In this document: positions 1 to 8,748 of the stretch, one piece after another | Layout of the letters: every line of letters begins with the position of its first letter | Position numbering within the stretch: position 1 is the first letter of the stretch | Assembly: GCA_028280405.1 (NCBI GenBank) | Contig: JANQLW010000082.1 | Coordinates: 1-64,000, forward strand | Direction: 5' to 3' | DNA length: 64,000 bases | DNA from: Bacteroidales bacterium | Lineage (GTDB): Bacteria; Bacteroidota; Bacteroidia; Bacteroidales; GCA-2711565 | The notes under the pieces: generated by a model | Databases searched by the model: none | What the model was told of the DNA's origin: nothing | The model's input: the letters and a program-made list of their open reading frames with translations, nothing else | Program-made: the position numbers and the translations under genes

Positions 1-1
1 G

Positions 2-79
2 ATCTCAAAATGTAGAAAAGAAAAAAAGAAAGGAAAGCTTACACCTATGATGATCCTAAGCAAAATTCCCTTAAATTGA
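2..79 (+). CDS. Possible 3' end of an upstream gene
   Basis: A frame is open from base 2 to a TGA at 77-79, giving about 25 lysine-rich residues ending in MMILSKIPLN. It could be the C-terminus of a gene that starts outside the window. There is too little to identify it, and it could be chance. Confidence 0.2.
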   Translation: MSKCRKEKKKGKLTPMMILSKIPLN

Positions 80-132
80 CGGCTATGGGATGACATCCCC
101 TTGGAGCCATTTGAAGAAATTAAATTAGAATT

Positions 133-810
133 ATGTTAGGAACCTTAATCAATGCAGGAGCAATTATTCTAGGAACAGGGATAGGAGTGCTTATTCAATC
201 GAAACTTCCTAAAAGAATCATCACTATTATTTTTCAGGGAATGGGCTTATTTACACTTTTATTAGGTGTGAAGATGGCTTTGGATATGCAGGAATTTCTT
301 TTAATTATTGGGAGTTTAGTTATTGGATCTGTCATAGGTGAGTTACTTGGTATTGAAAATGCAGTTGAAGGATTAGGTAATTGGCTGAAGAAAAAATTGA
401 ACTTTAAGAATGAAAAATTTTCTGATGGATTGGTGACTGCATTTTTATTGTATTGTATGGGATCACTTACCATCGTAGGTGCAATTGAAGAAGGAATAAA
501 AGGGAACAATGAACTTTTGTTGATGAAGTCATTAATGGATGGGATTTCTTCTATAGCCCTGACATCTGCATTAGGAATAGGAGTGGGTTTCTCCATAATA
601 CCATTGTTGATTTACCAGGGAGGACTGACTTTATTTGCAGGTTCCCTGGCAAATTTCTTTTCGGATAATATTGTTAGAGAATTATCCGCCTTAGGCGGAG
701 TATTATTAATAGGTTTAGGAATAAATATTCTTGAAATTAAAAAGTTGAGAATATTAAATATGATCCCAGCCTTAGTTATTATTGTAATATTAGTTTACTT
801 TTTTACTTAG
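133..810 (+). CDS. DUF554 (YdfK-like) integral membrane protein
   Basis: This 225-residue protein begins MLGTLINAGAIILGTGIGVLI, the usual start of the DUF554/YdfK family. It is almost entirely hydrophobic, with about seven membrane segments separated by glycine-rich turns (GSVIGELLGIE, CMGSLTIVGAIEEG), and its length is typical. Family members are inner-membrane proteins of unknown, possibly transport, function. The gene converges on the leftward desulfhydrase gene, and the two stop codons overlap by a few bases, leaving no room for a separate terminator. The family assignment is firm; the function is unknown. Confidence 0.85.
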   Translation: MLGTLINAGAIILGTGIGVLIQSKLPKRIITIIFQGMGLFTLLLGVKMALDMQEFLLIIGSLVIGSVIGELLGIENAVEGLGNWLKKKLNFKNEKFSDGLVTAFLLYCMGSLTIVGAIEEGIKGNNELLLMKSLMDGISSIALTSALGIGVGFSIIPLLIYQGGLTLFAGSLANFFSDNIVRELSALGGVLLIGLGINILEIKKLRILNMIPALVIIVILVYFFT

Positions 811-1787
811 AGAATTTGATCGGCATAATGAAAATTAGCCGGAGCACCACCGGTATGCCAGAATAAAATAGTTGATCCTTTTGGAAAATAATTTTTACTC
901 ATTAAATCCAGAAATCCGCCAAAGGCTCTACCGGAATAAACGGGGTCAAGAAATATGCCCTCCTTTTTGGCCAACAAGGACAAAGTATGCTTTTCAAGGT
1001 CCGTAACAACACCATAACCAGCATCATTGTATCCATCAATCAGAACAACATCATTTTTATTCACCTTAATATTTGAGTTGATTAATGAAGCTGCTTCATT
1101 GGTAATTTTAATGATGTGATCCTGAAGTGTATTTTCCGGGTCAATATCTTTAGTTATACTGATTCCGATAATATTATGATCTAAATTAAATAACTTTTTC
1201 CCCAATATCATTCCCGAATGAGTTCCGCCTGAGCAGGAAGCAAAAACAATATAATCAATTTTTTCTCCTGTTTCATCAAGTTGTTGTTTTATTTCTTTCA
1301 TGGCACGGGCATAACCAAATGTCCCGATATCATTAGAACCTCCAATCGGAATTAAATAGGGCTTTTTGCCTTCAGCTTTTAAGTGATTGATGAGTTCTTC
1401 TTCTTTTGATTTCATCTCTTCCTGTTGAAACCAATGAATATAAGCGCCCAGCATTTTATCCATTAAATAGTTCCCGTTTATATCCATGGGTTTGGGTTCC
1501 CGAAGTAACAAATGGCACTCTAAACCAAGTTTAGTAGCTGCTGCAGCTGTTTGCCTGCAATGATTTGATTGAGGTGCACCTAAAGTGATTATAGTATCAC
1601 TATCTTTATCTAATGCATCCTGAAATAAATATTCCAGTTTGCGGGTCTTGTTTCCCCCTAAAGCTAAACCGGTTTGATCATCCCGTTTAATAAATAATTT
1701 ATAGTCAGGGAAATTACTGTTTAGGTTTCCCAGCTTATGTAAAGGAGTTGGGAAAAACCCTAACGGACAATATTTTAGGTCAATCAT
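807..1787 (-). CDS. PLP-dependent D-cysteine desulfhydrase / ACC deaminase-like enzyme
   Basis: A 326-residue fold-type II PLP enzyme of the ACC deaminase/D-cysteine desulfhydrase family. The PLP lysine lies in LALGGNKTRKLEYL, a serine/asparagine substrate loop is visible as SNHCRQTAAAATKLG, and a glycine-rich phosphate loop occurs as SCSGGTHSGM. Family members degrade D-cysteine to pyruvate, H2S and ammonia, or deaminate aminocyclopropane-carboxylate; sequence reading alone cannot choose between these. It is cytoplasmic, with no signal peptide. Its ATG overlaps the stop of the upstream alpha/beta hydrolase gene (1784-1787), so the two are probably translationally coupled at the end of the era operon. 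Confidence 0.85.
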   Translation of the reverse strand: MIDLKYCPLGFFPTPLHKLGNLNSNFPDYKLFIKRDDQTGLALGGNKTRKLEYLFQDALDKDSDTIITLGAPQSNHCRQTAAAATKLGLECHLLLREPKPMDINGNYLMDKMLGAYIHWFQQEEMKSKEEELINHLKAEGKKPYLIPIGGSNDIGTFGYARAMKEIKQQLDETGEKIDYIVFASCSGGTHSGMILGKKLFNLDHNIIGISITKDIDPENTLQDHIIKITNEAASLINSNIKVNKNDVVLIDGYNDAGYGVVTDLEKHTLSLLAKKEGIFLDPVYSGRAFGGFLDLMSKNYFPKGSTILFWHTGGAPANFHYADQIL

Positions 1788-2719
1788 TTTTTTATAAATT
1801 CTGTAATCGTTTTCACTAATCCTTCTTTTAAAGGAAGGTCGGGCATATTATAGGTGGCTAGATTTTTAGCACGATCTGCAACAGCTTCTTTCAATACATG
1901 ATTCATGCCTTCTACAATAACTTTTTGAGCTTTGGTTTTGGCTTTAGCTAAAGCTTCAATATCTTCGATTTTTACCTGGATATCTGTGGTTCCTTGTATG
2001 AGCATGACCGGTTTCTTCAACTTTTGGATTTCTTTACATGGGTCATACTTATTCCATGAAATCAAATAGGGTTGTATTGTTGGACGAAAAGCTGCCATCA
2101 AGATCGGAGGAACTTTATGCGTTGTATCTCCCTTATAGAGTTTTTCTAAAATGGGTTTGCTGAGGTTATATACTAATATTGGCTGAGCTTTTAATTGCTT
2201 TTCAATCAGGTTTAAAGCAGGTTGTCCGACACCCGCTAAAGATATATACTTTGTGACTTCTTCTTTTTGAGATGCAAGCATTCCAATCAAAGAACCTTCG
2301 CTATGCCCAATGACAATTATTTTATTGAATCTTTTGTCCTGTACTAAATAATCTATCCATGCTTTTGCATCATCCACATAATGTTCAAAACGTAAATCGA
2401 CTTCATTCAAATAAGCTGCAATACTTTTCCCAACACCTCTTTTATCATATCTTAAAGAAGATATTCCATGCTTTTCAAGACCTTCAGCCAGCATTTTATA
2501 TGTATTGTTTTTCATTTGGGGATTATTCCCGTTTCGGTCTGTAGGCCCTGAGCCTGCAATAATTAATGCTACCGTTGAATTGTATTCTGATTCAGAATAA
2601 ACCAAACTGCCTTCAATATCACCGGTTTCAGTTTTTAAAACGACCGTTTCTTCATTTTGGGCAAATAAGATTTGGCTTGAAAATAAAAAAATAAAGCCGA
2701 GAATGATTTTAGATTTCAT
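1784..2719 (-). CDS. Secreted alpha/beta hydrolase
   Basis: A 311-residue protein with an N-terminal signal peptide (hydrophobic run ending FSSQILFA) and a serine hydrolase core. The nucleophile elbow is GHSEGSLIG, an oxyanion-type loop is visible as AGSGPTDRNG, the acid is probably the Asp of GTTDIQV, and the catalytic His is in GMNHVLKEAV. It is probably a periplasmic esterase or peptidase of the BAAT/dienelactone hydrolase-like group; the substrate is not predictable. It lies 7 bp downstream of the exonuclease/phosphatase lipoprotein gene and overlaps the desulfhydrase start. Confidence 0.85.
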   Translation of the reverse strand: MKSKIILGFIFLFSSQILFAQNEETVVLKTETGDIEGSLVYSESEYNSTVALIIAGSGPTDRNGNNPQMKNNTYKMLAEGLEKHGISSLRYDKRGVGKSIAAYLNEVDLRFEHYVDDAKAWIDYLVQDKRFNKIIVIGHSEGSLIGMLASQKEEVTKYISLAGVGQPALNLIEKQLKAQPILVYNLSKPILEKLYKGDTTHKVPPILMAAFRPTIQPYLISWNKYDPCKEIQKLKKPVMLIQGTTDIQVKIEDIEALAKAKTKAQKVIVEGMNHVLKEAVADRAKNLATYNMPDLPLKEGLVKTITEFIKK

Positions 2720-2726
2720 AATGTAA

Positions 2727-3758
2727 TTATTTTAATTGCAATGTTAACCAAACGGGCAAGTGGTCACTGTATCCTTCATAATACCGCCCTCCTGAAGCTG
2801 TTCTGCTGGGACGCATATTCCCTTTATTGTCTTTAAATAACATCCAGTCTTTTTTAAAAATATGGTGCGTATTCCCAACAACTTTGACCTTTGAATTATT
2901 TTTAATCATGTTTCCGGAAACAATGAATTGATCAAATAAATCCCATGACTTCCAGAAAAGTGTTCCTTCCCCTTTAATGAATTTGGGTAATGATAAATTG
3001 TATAAGGATGTTGAATCTTTGTATTGTTCAGGATTCTGTCCTCCTAAAAACTCAGTAAGACTTTTATCAGTCGGATTATCATTTAAATCTCCCATAATAA
3101 TAATCTTCGCATTCTGATCCTTTTTCAGGATTTGCTTAGTTCTTTCTTTTATGAGCTTGGCAAGATAGATTCGTTTTGGTTCTGTTACTTCCTGTCCTCC
3201 CCAGCGGCTGGTCCAATGATTTACAAATAGATGTAAGGTCTCCTTATTGTTTAGGATGCCATATACATATAATATGTCCCGGGTGGTTTTTGTAGTATCA
3301 AATGGAAACCTTATTTTAATAAATTCAGTTTCGATAACTTTAAACAATTCTTCTTTATATAATAAAGCTACATCGATTCCTCTGAAATCCGGGCTTTCTT
3401 TATGAATACTAACATAAGAATGATTCTTTCCGTATTCTTTAATGAGATAATCTGATAAATCAGTAAGAATGGATTTGTTTTCAACTTCGCAAAGCCCGAT
3501 GAAGGCAAGTGGGTTTAACGAATCAATAGACATTAATACTCTACTGATGTTTTTAATTTTTTGATTTACCTTTTCTGTATTCCATTTCAATTTGCTGTCA
3601 GGCAGAAATTCCTTATCATTTGTATCCGGGCTATCAATAGTATCAAAGAGGTTTTCTACATTATAAAACGCAATGTTTAAATTCTTTTGTTTTGTTTGGC
3701 ATGATTGAAACCAGAAAACAGTGATAACTGAAATAAAAATGATAACAGCTTTTCTCAT
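2727..3758 (-). CDS. Endonuclease/exonuclease/phosphatase family lipoprotein
   Basis: A 343-residue protein starting with a lipoprotein signal (hydrophobic stretch ending WFQSC), so it should be lipid-anchored outside the inner membrane. EEP-fold motifs occur in order: FYNVENLFD, an acidic GLCEVENK (metal-binding Glu), VNHWTSR (catalytic His region), MGDLNDNPTD and the C-terminal SDHLPV. Family members hydrolyse phosphodiester or phosphoester bonds; in Bacteroidota this secreted type is common and its substrate is unknown. The ATG overlaps the stop of the S4 gene by four bases, indicating coupling. Confidence 0.85.
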   Translation of the reverse strand: MRKAVIIFISVITVFWFQSCQTKQKNLNIAFYNVENLFDTIDSPDTNDKEFLPDSKLKWNTEKVNQKIKNISRVLMSIDSLNPLAFIGLCEVENKSILTDLSDYLIKEYGKNHSYVSIHKESPDFRGIDVALLYKEELFKVIETEFIKIRFPFDTTKTTRDILYVYGILNNKETLHLFVNHWTSRWGGQEVTEPKRIYLAKLIKERTKQILKKDQNAKIIIMGDLNDNPTDKSLTEFLGGQNPEQYKDSTSLYNLSLPKFIKGEGTLFWKSWDLFDQFIVSGNMIKNNSKVKVVGNTHHIFKKDWMLFKDNKGNMRPSRTASGGRYYEGYSDHLPVWLTLQLK

Positions 3759-4138
3759 AATTTATATTTCTTTAATTGATCAATGTCACGTCTTTCTTTT
3801 TTGGTAGGCCTTCCAATTCCCCTGTCTCTTTTTTCGTAATTCAGCTCATTCATGAGTTTAAGTTTATTGTATTCTTCTTCAGGAGTTAGATCTATCATAT
3901 TGTCAGCAACCAATTTTGCACCTACACGATTTTTGATAATATTCTTAACTTCTACAGTTTTTACAATAGGAGTTTGTTGTATGCTGATCACTTCTCCTAC
4001 TTTTATTTCTCTGGATGCTTTTACTGCCTGCCCATCAATTTTTACTTTACCTGCTTTGCAGGCATCAGCAGCCAGACTCCTTGTTTTATATAAACGAACA
4101 GCCCATAACCACTTGTCGATTCTAATTAAGTTTAACAT
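3755..4138 (-). CDS. S4-domain RNA-binding protein (Hsp15-like)
   Basis: A 127-residue protein with an S4 domain in its first 60 residues (IRIDKWLWAVRLYKTRSLA, then GKVKIDG and SREIKVGEVISI) and a lysine/arginine-rich tail (RDRGIGRPTKKERR). This layout matches Hsp15/HslR, which binds stalled 50S subunits carrying nascent chains. It follows der by one base, so it belongs to the era-der operon, consistent with a ribosome-linked role. Confidence 0.85.
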   Translation of the reverse strand: MLNLIRIDKWLWAVRLYKTRSLAADACKAGKVKIDGQAVKASREIKVGEVISIQQTPIVKTVEVKNIIKNRVGAKLVADNMIDLTPEEEYNKLKLMNELNYEKRDRGIGRPTKKERRDIDQLKKYKL

Positions 4139-5449
4139 TTATTTTTTTCTAAAATAAATTTGAACAGGTACTCCATTAAAATTGTATTTGTCTCTCAATT
4201 TATTTTCCAAAAACCTTCTGTATGCTTCTTTGACTTCATCCGGGAAATTACAGAAGAAAGCAAAAGAAGGGAATTTAGTAGGTAGTTGAGTTACATACTT
4301 GAATTTTACATACCTTCCTCTCGATCCTGAAGGAGGAGGTGTTTCTTCAATTAATGGAAGAAAATATTCATTAAGCTCTGAAGTTGAAATTCTAAGTGTC
4401 CTGTTTTTATAAACTTCATTCGCCATTTCCAAAGCTTTGAAAATTCTTTGCTTCGTTAATACAGATGTGAATACGATTGGAACATCTTTAAACGGAGCAA
4501 TTTTTTCTCTGATCTTTTGTTCAAACTCCAGATGGGTATTGGATTCCTTGTCAACTAAATCCCATTTGTTAACAATGATTACGACCCCTTTTCTATTCTT
4601 CTCAATCAGGTGGAAAATATTCTGATCCTGGCCTTCAAAACCTTCTTTGGCATCAATCAATAAAAGGCAAACATCTGCATTTTCAATGGCACGGATAGAT
4701 CTTAAAACAGAATAGAATTCTATATTTTCGGTTACTTTCCCTTTTTTACGCAAGCCGGCGGTGTCAACCAGCATAAATTCAAACCCAAAGCTATTATATT
4801 TTGTATTGATATTGTCACGGGTAGTTCCGGCAATAGGAGTAACAATATTTCTTTCCTGTCCGATCAGGGCATTGATCAGGGAAGATTTTCCAACATTCGG
4901 ACGGCCTACTACTGCATAACGTGGAATCTCATTTTCTTCTTCCTCTTCTATCTCTTTAGGAAATTCTTTAACAACAGCATCTAATAAATCACCAGTGCCA
5001 CTTCCGTTAATTGAAGAAACACAATAGACCTCTCCTAATCCTAAAGCATAAAATTCGTGGGAGTCGTTGATTCGTGCGTGGTTATCTACCTTGTTTGCAA
5101 CGACAAAGACTTTCTTTTTTGAACGACGGAGAATATCAGCTACATCTTCATCCATGCCTGTAATACCAATAGTAACATCTACAATAAAAACAATCACATC
5201 GGCTTCATCGATGGCCAGGTCTACCTGTTTGCGAATTTCTTCTTCAAAGATATCTTCGGATCCAATGACATATCCACCTGTATCAATAATCGAAAAATCA
5301 ATACCGTTCCATTCCGATTTGCCATAATGACGATCTCGTGTAACTCCACTTGATTCTTCAACAATAGCTGCACGGCTTTCAGTAAGCCTATTGAAAAATG
5401 TTGATTTTCCTACATTCGGACGACCGACAATTGCTAAAGTTCTACCCAT
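4139..5449 (-). CDS. der: Ribosome-associated double GTPase Der (EngA)
   Basis: 436 residues with two consecutive G domains, each with a full set of motifs: GRPNVGKST / DTGG / NKVD, then GRPNVGKSS / DTAG / NKWD. A C-terminal KH-like domain contains the conserved segment [19 protein letters not shown]. Der acts in 50S subunit assembly. Length and architecture are normal. It is 11 bp downstream of era, a common arrangement in Bacteroidota. Confidence 0.97.
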   Translation of the reverse strand: MGRTLAIVGRPNVGKSTFFNRLTESRAAIVEESSGVTRDRHYGKSEWNGIDFSIIDTGGYVIGSEDIFEEEIRKQVDLAIDEADVIVFIVDVTIGITGMDEDVADILRRSKKKVFVVANKVDNHARINDSHEFYALGLGEVYCVSSINGSGTGDLLDAVVKEFPKEIEEEEENEIPRYAVVGRPNVGKSSLINALIGQERNIVTPIAGTTRDNINTKYNSFGFEFMLVDTAGLRKKGKVTENIEFYSVLRSIRAIENADVCLLLIDAKEGFEGQDQNIFHLIEKNRKGVVIIVNKWDLVDKESNTHLEFEQKIREKIAPFKDVPIVFTSVLTKQRIFKALEMANEVYKNRTLRISTSELNEYFLPLIEETPPPSGSRGRYVKFKYVTQLPTKFPSFAFFCNFPDEVKEAYRRFLENKLRDKYNFNGVPVQIYFRKK

Positions 5450-5460
5450 TTCTGTATTGT

Positions 5461-6339
5461 TTATTGAATATAACCAAAACGTTTTAAGTGTGAGTCCTTA
5501 TCTCTCCAGTCTTTTACTACTTTAACACTTAATTCTAAAAATACTTGTTTGCCTACAAACTCTTCAATGTCTTTTCTGGCATCGGTGCCTAATTTTTTTA
5601 TGGCTTTTCCCTGATGTCCGATAATAATTGACTTTTGTGTTTCTCTGGTTACAAAGATATAAGCAAAAATCCGAATAATCTTCTCCTCCTCCTTAAAAGC
5701 TTCTACAGCTACTTCTACACTATATGGAATTTCTTTTTTATAGTTTAGCAAAACTTTTTCCCGAATGATTTCAGATACAAAGAAACGTTGAGTTTTATCA
5801 GTTAATTCATCTTTTGGGAAGTATGGTGGATTTTCAGGCAGTAAACTTCTGATTTTATTTATCACGCTTTCCAGATTAAAATTATTTAATGCTGAAACAG
5901 GAATGACTTGAGCAGCCGGTAATTTTTGTTGCCATTCTTCCATTAGCTGAATAACTTTTTCCTGAGAAGCCAGATCAATTTTATTAATCAAAACAATGGT
6001 CGGGATATTGGAGATTTTTATTTTTTCAAGAATATCTTCATTGATCGCTTTATCGTCAATTTGTGTTACAAGCATAAAAACATCAGCATCGATAAGTGCA
6101 GTTTCGATAAACTTCATCATATATTCGTGAAGTTTATAGTGAGGATCCACAATTCCTGGAGTGTCGGAATAAACAATTTGAAAATCTTCTCCATTCACGA
6201 TTCCCATTAAACGGTGGCGGGTAGTTTGAGCTTTAGAAGTTATAATGGCCAGTTTCTCACCAACTAAGGCATTCATTAAAGTAGATTTGCCTACATTGGG
6301 ATTTCCCAGAATATTTACGAAGCCTGCTTTATGTATCAT
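5461..6339 (-). CDS. era: GTPase Era
   Basis: 292 residues: an N-terminal G domain ([19 protein letters not shown]) followed by a KH domain with the [17 protein letters not shown] loop. Era binds the 3' end of 16S rRNA and supports 30S maturation. It is the first gene of the leftward operon running to base 807. Its start lies 107 bp from the divergent initiator tRNA gene, so the two share one short promoter region. Confidence 0.97.
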   Translation of the reverse strand: MIHKAGFVNILGNPNVGKSTLMNALVGEKLAIITSKAQTTRHRLMGIVNGEDFQIVYSDTPGIVDPHYKLHEYMMKFIETALIDADVFMLVTQIDDKAINEDILEKIKISNIPTIVLINKIDLASQEKVIQLMEEWQQKLPAAQVIPVSALNNFNLESVINKIRSLLPENPPYFPKDELTDKTQRFFVSEIIREKVLLNYKKEIPYSVEVAVEAFKEEEKIIRIFAYIFVTRETQKSIIIGHQGKAIKKLGTDARKDIEEFVGKQVFLELSVKVVKDWRDKDSHLKRFGYIQ

Positions 6340-6365
6340 TTTCTTTTAAAAATCTTGATCGTTTT

Positions 6366-6397
6366 TTTGCATAACAAAGAAACAAAATATATCTTTG
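6366..6397 (+). promoter_or_regulatory. Bacteroidota-type promoter of the initiator tRNA
   Basis: TTTG at 6366-6369 and TATCTTTG at 6390-6397, with 20 bases between them, match the Bacteroidota -33 (TTTG) and -7 (TAnnTTTG) boxes. The site is about 49 bp upstream of the mature tRNA. Confidence 0.75.
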
Positions 6398-6445
6398 CAC
6401 TCGCAATTGAGACACAAACTATCTTTTTAAAGATTAAAAATATAT

Positions 6446-6517
<72 letters not shown>

Positions 6518-6532
6518 CTAGGAATACCAAGG

Positions 6533-6561
6533 AAAGCCGATTTTTAGGAATCGGCTTTTTT
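6533..6561 (+). terminator. Rho-independent terminator after the tRNA
   Basis: AAGCCGATT and AATCGGCTT form a 9-bp stem with a six-base loop, followed by a run of T. A related hairpin (AAAGCCGA/TCGGCTTT) follows the displaced tRNA end at 46966, so the terminator is duplicated together with the att sequence. Confidence 0.8.
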
Positions 6562-6566
6562 CTTTT

Positions 6567-6593
6567 GGGTAAAACATAGGTAAAACATTTTGG
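6567..6593 (+). repeat. Tandem GGTAAAACAT sites, probable integrase arm-binding sites (left)
   Basis: Two copies of GGTAAAACAT sit 12 bp apart. The same double block, GGGTAAAACATAGG plus TAAAACATTT, recurs at 46783-46806 beside the integrase gene. Matched short direct repeats inside both ends of an element are typical of arm-type binding sites of tyrosine integrases; that role is inferred. Confidence 0.5.
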
Positions 6594-6756
6594 GGTTTTG
6601 CTGTTTCTTTGAAAGCTTCTGGAAGTGTTGGTTGAAAAGGGCTTCTCAAAAATAAGTAATTTATGTTTTTGGACAAAAATTTTGCTAGACCAACAATAAT
6701 CAAGACTTATTTACTCCAAAACGTTTTTCTTATCTTTGTAAATAAAATATATAGTA

Positions 6757-6996
6757 ATGACAATTATTTCTTTTGATGAACCTATTCATTTTGACAGAAA
6801 TCACTTCCGAAACTTGGAGGATTTTCATCTCTATATAATTCAAAACCTTGAAAGTGCTGATTTAAGCTCTACTCACAAGTCTATACTTGATGAACGCTTA
6901 GAAGAGGCAGAGAACAATCCCGATAATTTTATTTCTTTTGACGAATTAAAATCTTCTATTAAGAGAAAAAAATATTTGTCCGATAAATCCGGATAG
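6757..6996 (+). CDS. Putative RelB-like/addiction-module antitoxin
   Basis: A 79-residue acidic protein whose C-terminal half (LDERLEEAENNPDNFISFDELKSSIKRK) resembles the unstable-antitoxin family (PF09720-like: LxxRL..a..np...isw.evk..l). No RelE-type toxin follows; the next gene is a Fic enzyme. A TATCTTTG box at 6731-6738 could be its promoter. A frameshifted relative lies outside the element at 48034-48211. The family call is moderate; function as a Fic antitoxin is only a possibility. Confidence 0.6.
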   Translation: MTIISFDEPIHFDRNHFRNLEDFHLYIIQNLESADLSSTHKSILDERLEEAENNPDNFISFDELKSSIKRKKYLSDKSG

Positions 6997-7023
6997 TTTA
7001 AAATGAGCTATAAAAACTGGACT

Positions 7024-7075
7024 TATAGCCCAAAATATGATTATATTTGGGCTATAAACGATAATTATATAGCCC
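7024..7075 (+). promoter_or_regulatory. Palindromic operator in front of the Fic gene
   Basis: TATAGCCCAAA at 7024-7034 and its exact inverse TTTGGGCTATA at 7046-7056 are separated by 11 bp. A third half-site, TATAGCCC (7068-7075), abuts the Fic ATG, and a degenerate half-site lies near 7004. Repeated half-sites over the start codon suggest autoregulation, possibly by the neighbouring antitoxin-like protein or by the C-terminal winged helix of the Fic protein (inference). Confidence 0.6.
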
Positions 7076-8197
7076 ATGACCCATAAAATTTGGAACTGGC
7101 AACTCAAAAAATGGCCTCACTTTTCGTATGATAAAGAGGCTCTTAAAGAATTGGAATACAGGTTTTCTCAAAACAGAGGGACCGTATTAGGAGTATTAAA
7201 ACACGTCCATGAAACTTCAAAAGATGATTTGTTGGTAGAAATTTTAAGTGAGGAAGCTATAAAAACTTCTGAAATAGAAGGTGAAGTTTTAAATCGGGAG
7301 AGTGTCCAATCTTCTATCAAAAGAAATCTCGGATTGAAAGCAGATAAAAGAAAAATCCCTCCTGCGGAGTACGGAATCTCTGAAATGATGGTGGACTTAT
7401 ACCTCAATTACGACAAACCATTATCCCACAAACAGCTTTTTCAGTGGCATGAAATGATAACCAATGGCAGGAGAGATTTAACCAACATTGGTTGTTACAG
7501 GACACATGAAGACCCTATGCAGGTTGTTTCGGGAAGACTGTATGAACCCAAAGTACACTTTGAAGCTCCACCTTCAAAACAAGTCCCGAAAGAAATGGAG
7601 CAGTTTATTTCATGGTTCAATGCTCTGCATAACGAAACTGAAAAAGAGGGCATTTTACCATTGGCAAAAGCGGGTATAGCACATCTTTATTTTGTATGTA
7701 TCCACCCTTTTGAAGATGGGAACGGACGGATTGGACGAGCTATAGCTGAAAAATCAATTGCTTTAAGTATAAATAAACCCTCATTGATCTCATTGTCCCA
7801 TACGATAGAAGCAAACAGAAAGAAATATTATAATTCTTTGGCAGATAATAATACGACTTTAGAAATTACAGATTGGCTTGTTTATTTTGGGCAGACAATT
7901 TTAGATGCACAAGAAAACACCCTGAAACGGATTGATTTCTTGATAGAAAAAACGAAATTTTTTGACCGCTATTTTTCACAAATCAATGAACGCCAGTTAA
8001 AAGTTATTCAACGACTCTTTGAAGCAGGGCATACAGGATTTGAAGGCGGTTTAAGTGCTGACAATTACAAAAAAATTGCGAAAACCTCTGCTTCTACTGC
8101 AACAAGGGATTTACAGGATTTGATAGACAAACAAATTTTGATTAAAACAGGAACATTGAAACATACGAGATATTTCCTGAACATTAAAGCTGTTTAA
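7076..8197 (+). CDS. Fic/DOC family adenylyltransferase with DUF4172 N-terminus
   Basis: 373 residues. The N-terminal DUF4172 region carries the autoinhibitory motif TSEIEGE (64-70), fitting [S/T]xxxE[G/N], so the AMP-transfer site should be blocked by Glu68 until activated. The catalytic Fic motif HPFEDGNGRIGR is complete at 210-221 (His210, Asp214, Arg218, Arg221). The C-terminus (about 300-370) looks like a winged helix. Such enzymes transfer AMP from ATP to a target hydroxyl; the target is unknown. The ATG directly follows an operator half-site, which supports this start. Confidence 0.9.
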   Translation: MTHKIWNWQLKKWPHFSYDKEALKELEYRFSQNRGTVLGVLKHVHETSKDDLLVEILSEEAIKTSEIEGEVLNRESVQSSIKRNLGLKADKRKIPPAEYGISEMMVDLYLNYDKPLSHKQLFQWHEMITNGRRDLTNIGCYRTHEDPMQVVSGRLYEPKVHFEAPPSKQVPKEMEQFISWFNALHNETEKEGILPLAKAGIAHLYFVCIHPFEDGNGRIGRAIAEKSIALSINKPSLISLSHTIEANRKKYYNSLADNNTTLEITDWLVYFGQTILDAQENTLKRIDFLIEKTKFFDRYFSQINERQLKVIQRLFEAGHTGFEGGLSADNYKKIAKTSASTATRDLQDLIDKQILIKTGTLKHTRYFLNIKAV

Positions 8198-8231
8198 ACC
8201 ACAAAAAATTAAAGACTCCTCTTCCGCTTTG

Positions 8232-8265
8232 AAAAAGGCTTCTCAATCTCTTGGGAAGCCTTTTT
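8232..8265. terminator. Bidirectional terminator between fic and the lipoprotein gene
   Basis: AAAAAGGCTTC and GAAGCCTTTTT form a strong stem with A and T runs on both sides, so it can terminate the Fic gene rightward and the lipoprotein gene leftward. Confidence 0.8.
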
Positions 8266-8273
8266 ACAAGTTC

Positions 8274-8483
8274 TTAATTGCCGGTTTTTTGTGTCTTTAG
8301 CTCTACCATATCGGCAGGCATTGACAGCACAACCTTTGTGTCTGTCTTGGACACTAAAGTTAAATTTTCTATTTCCAAAGATACAGTCTCTATCTTTGGC
8401 TCCGGCTTCGGGTCGTCTTTCTTACTACATGCAGAAAGCCCGATAAGCCCGAATACAAATAATAAAAGCACTATTTTTTTCAT
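8274..8483 (-). CDS. Small lipoprotein
   Basis: 69 residues starting MKKIVLLLFVFGLIGLSACSKKDDPKPEP: a positively charged start, a hydrophobic core, the lipobox LSAC and then the polar D/P-rich linker usual in Bacteroidota lipoproteins. The remaining 40 residues are not recognisable. An opposite-strand frame (8278-8697) overlaps it but has no protein-like features, so the lipoprotein is preferred. It could be a truncated gene. Confidence 0.6.
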   Translation of the reverse strand: MKKIVLLLFVFGLIGLSACSKKDDPKPEPKIETVSLEIENLTLVSKTDTKVVLSMPADMVELKTQKTGN

Positions 8484-8499
8484 AGCTATAAATTTAGTG

Positions 8500-8740
8500 A
8501 ATAATTCCGTGAACTTCCCTGATTACGAATATTCATACTCAAAAAAGTCCACAGAATTACCCCATCGGCAACATGAGAAAGAACTTGTTGGGAGCAAGGT
8601 TCTCTCAAGTTATAGCGGGAGAACCTGCTCCACTAGCGATTCTTATAGCGTATTTCTCCCCAAAAGTCAAGGGCAAAGGGAACAAGAAAAACGTTGAACT
8701 TTCTGCTAAATAGTTTTACACTCCTAGAGAAAATAAAAAA
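8500..8740 (+). repeat. Copy A of a ~240-bp leader/promoter repeat
   Basis: This segment runs from AATAATTCCGTGAACTTCCC to just before the start codon of the next gene. It has a diverged second copy at 55720-55956, outside the element beyond the RiPP locus. Shared blocks include the first 20 bases, TCAAAAAAGT, ACTTGTTGGGA, a TTCTC/GAGAA hairpin, TATTTCTCCCCAAAAGTCAA and the promoter at the right end. It behaves as a mobile 5' module that carries a promoter. Confidence 0.75.
8694..8722 (+). promoter_or_regulatory. Sigma70-type promoter TTGAAC-17-TACACT
   Basis: TTGAAC and TACACT are separated by exactly 17 bp, which is E. coli-like spacing and unlike the usual Bacteroidota boxes. The same 29-bp layout occurs at 9187-9215 and 55910-55938. 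The start codon follows 27 bases downstream. Confidence 0.5.
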
Positions 8741-8748
8741 AATCAAAT

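Noticed and set aside
8278..8697. 139-codon rightward open frame
   Set aside because: Overlaps the lipoprotein on the other strand and runs through the noncoding repeat copy A; the second copy of the repeat does not keep the frame.
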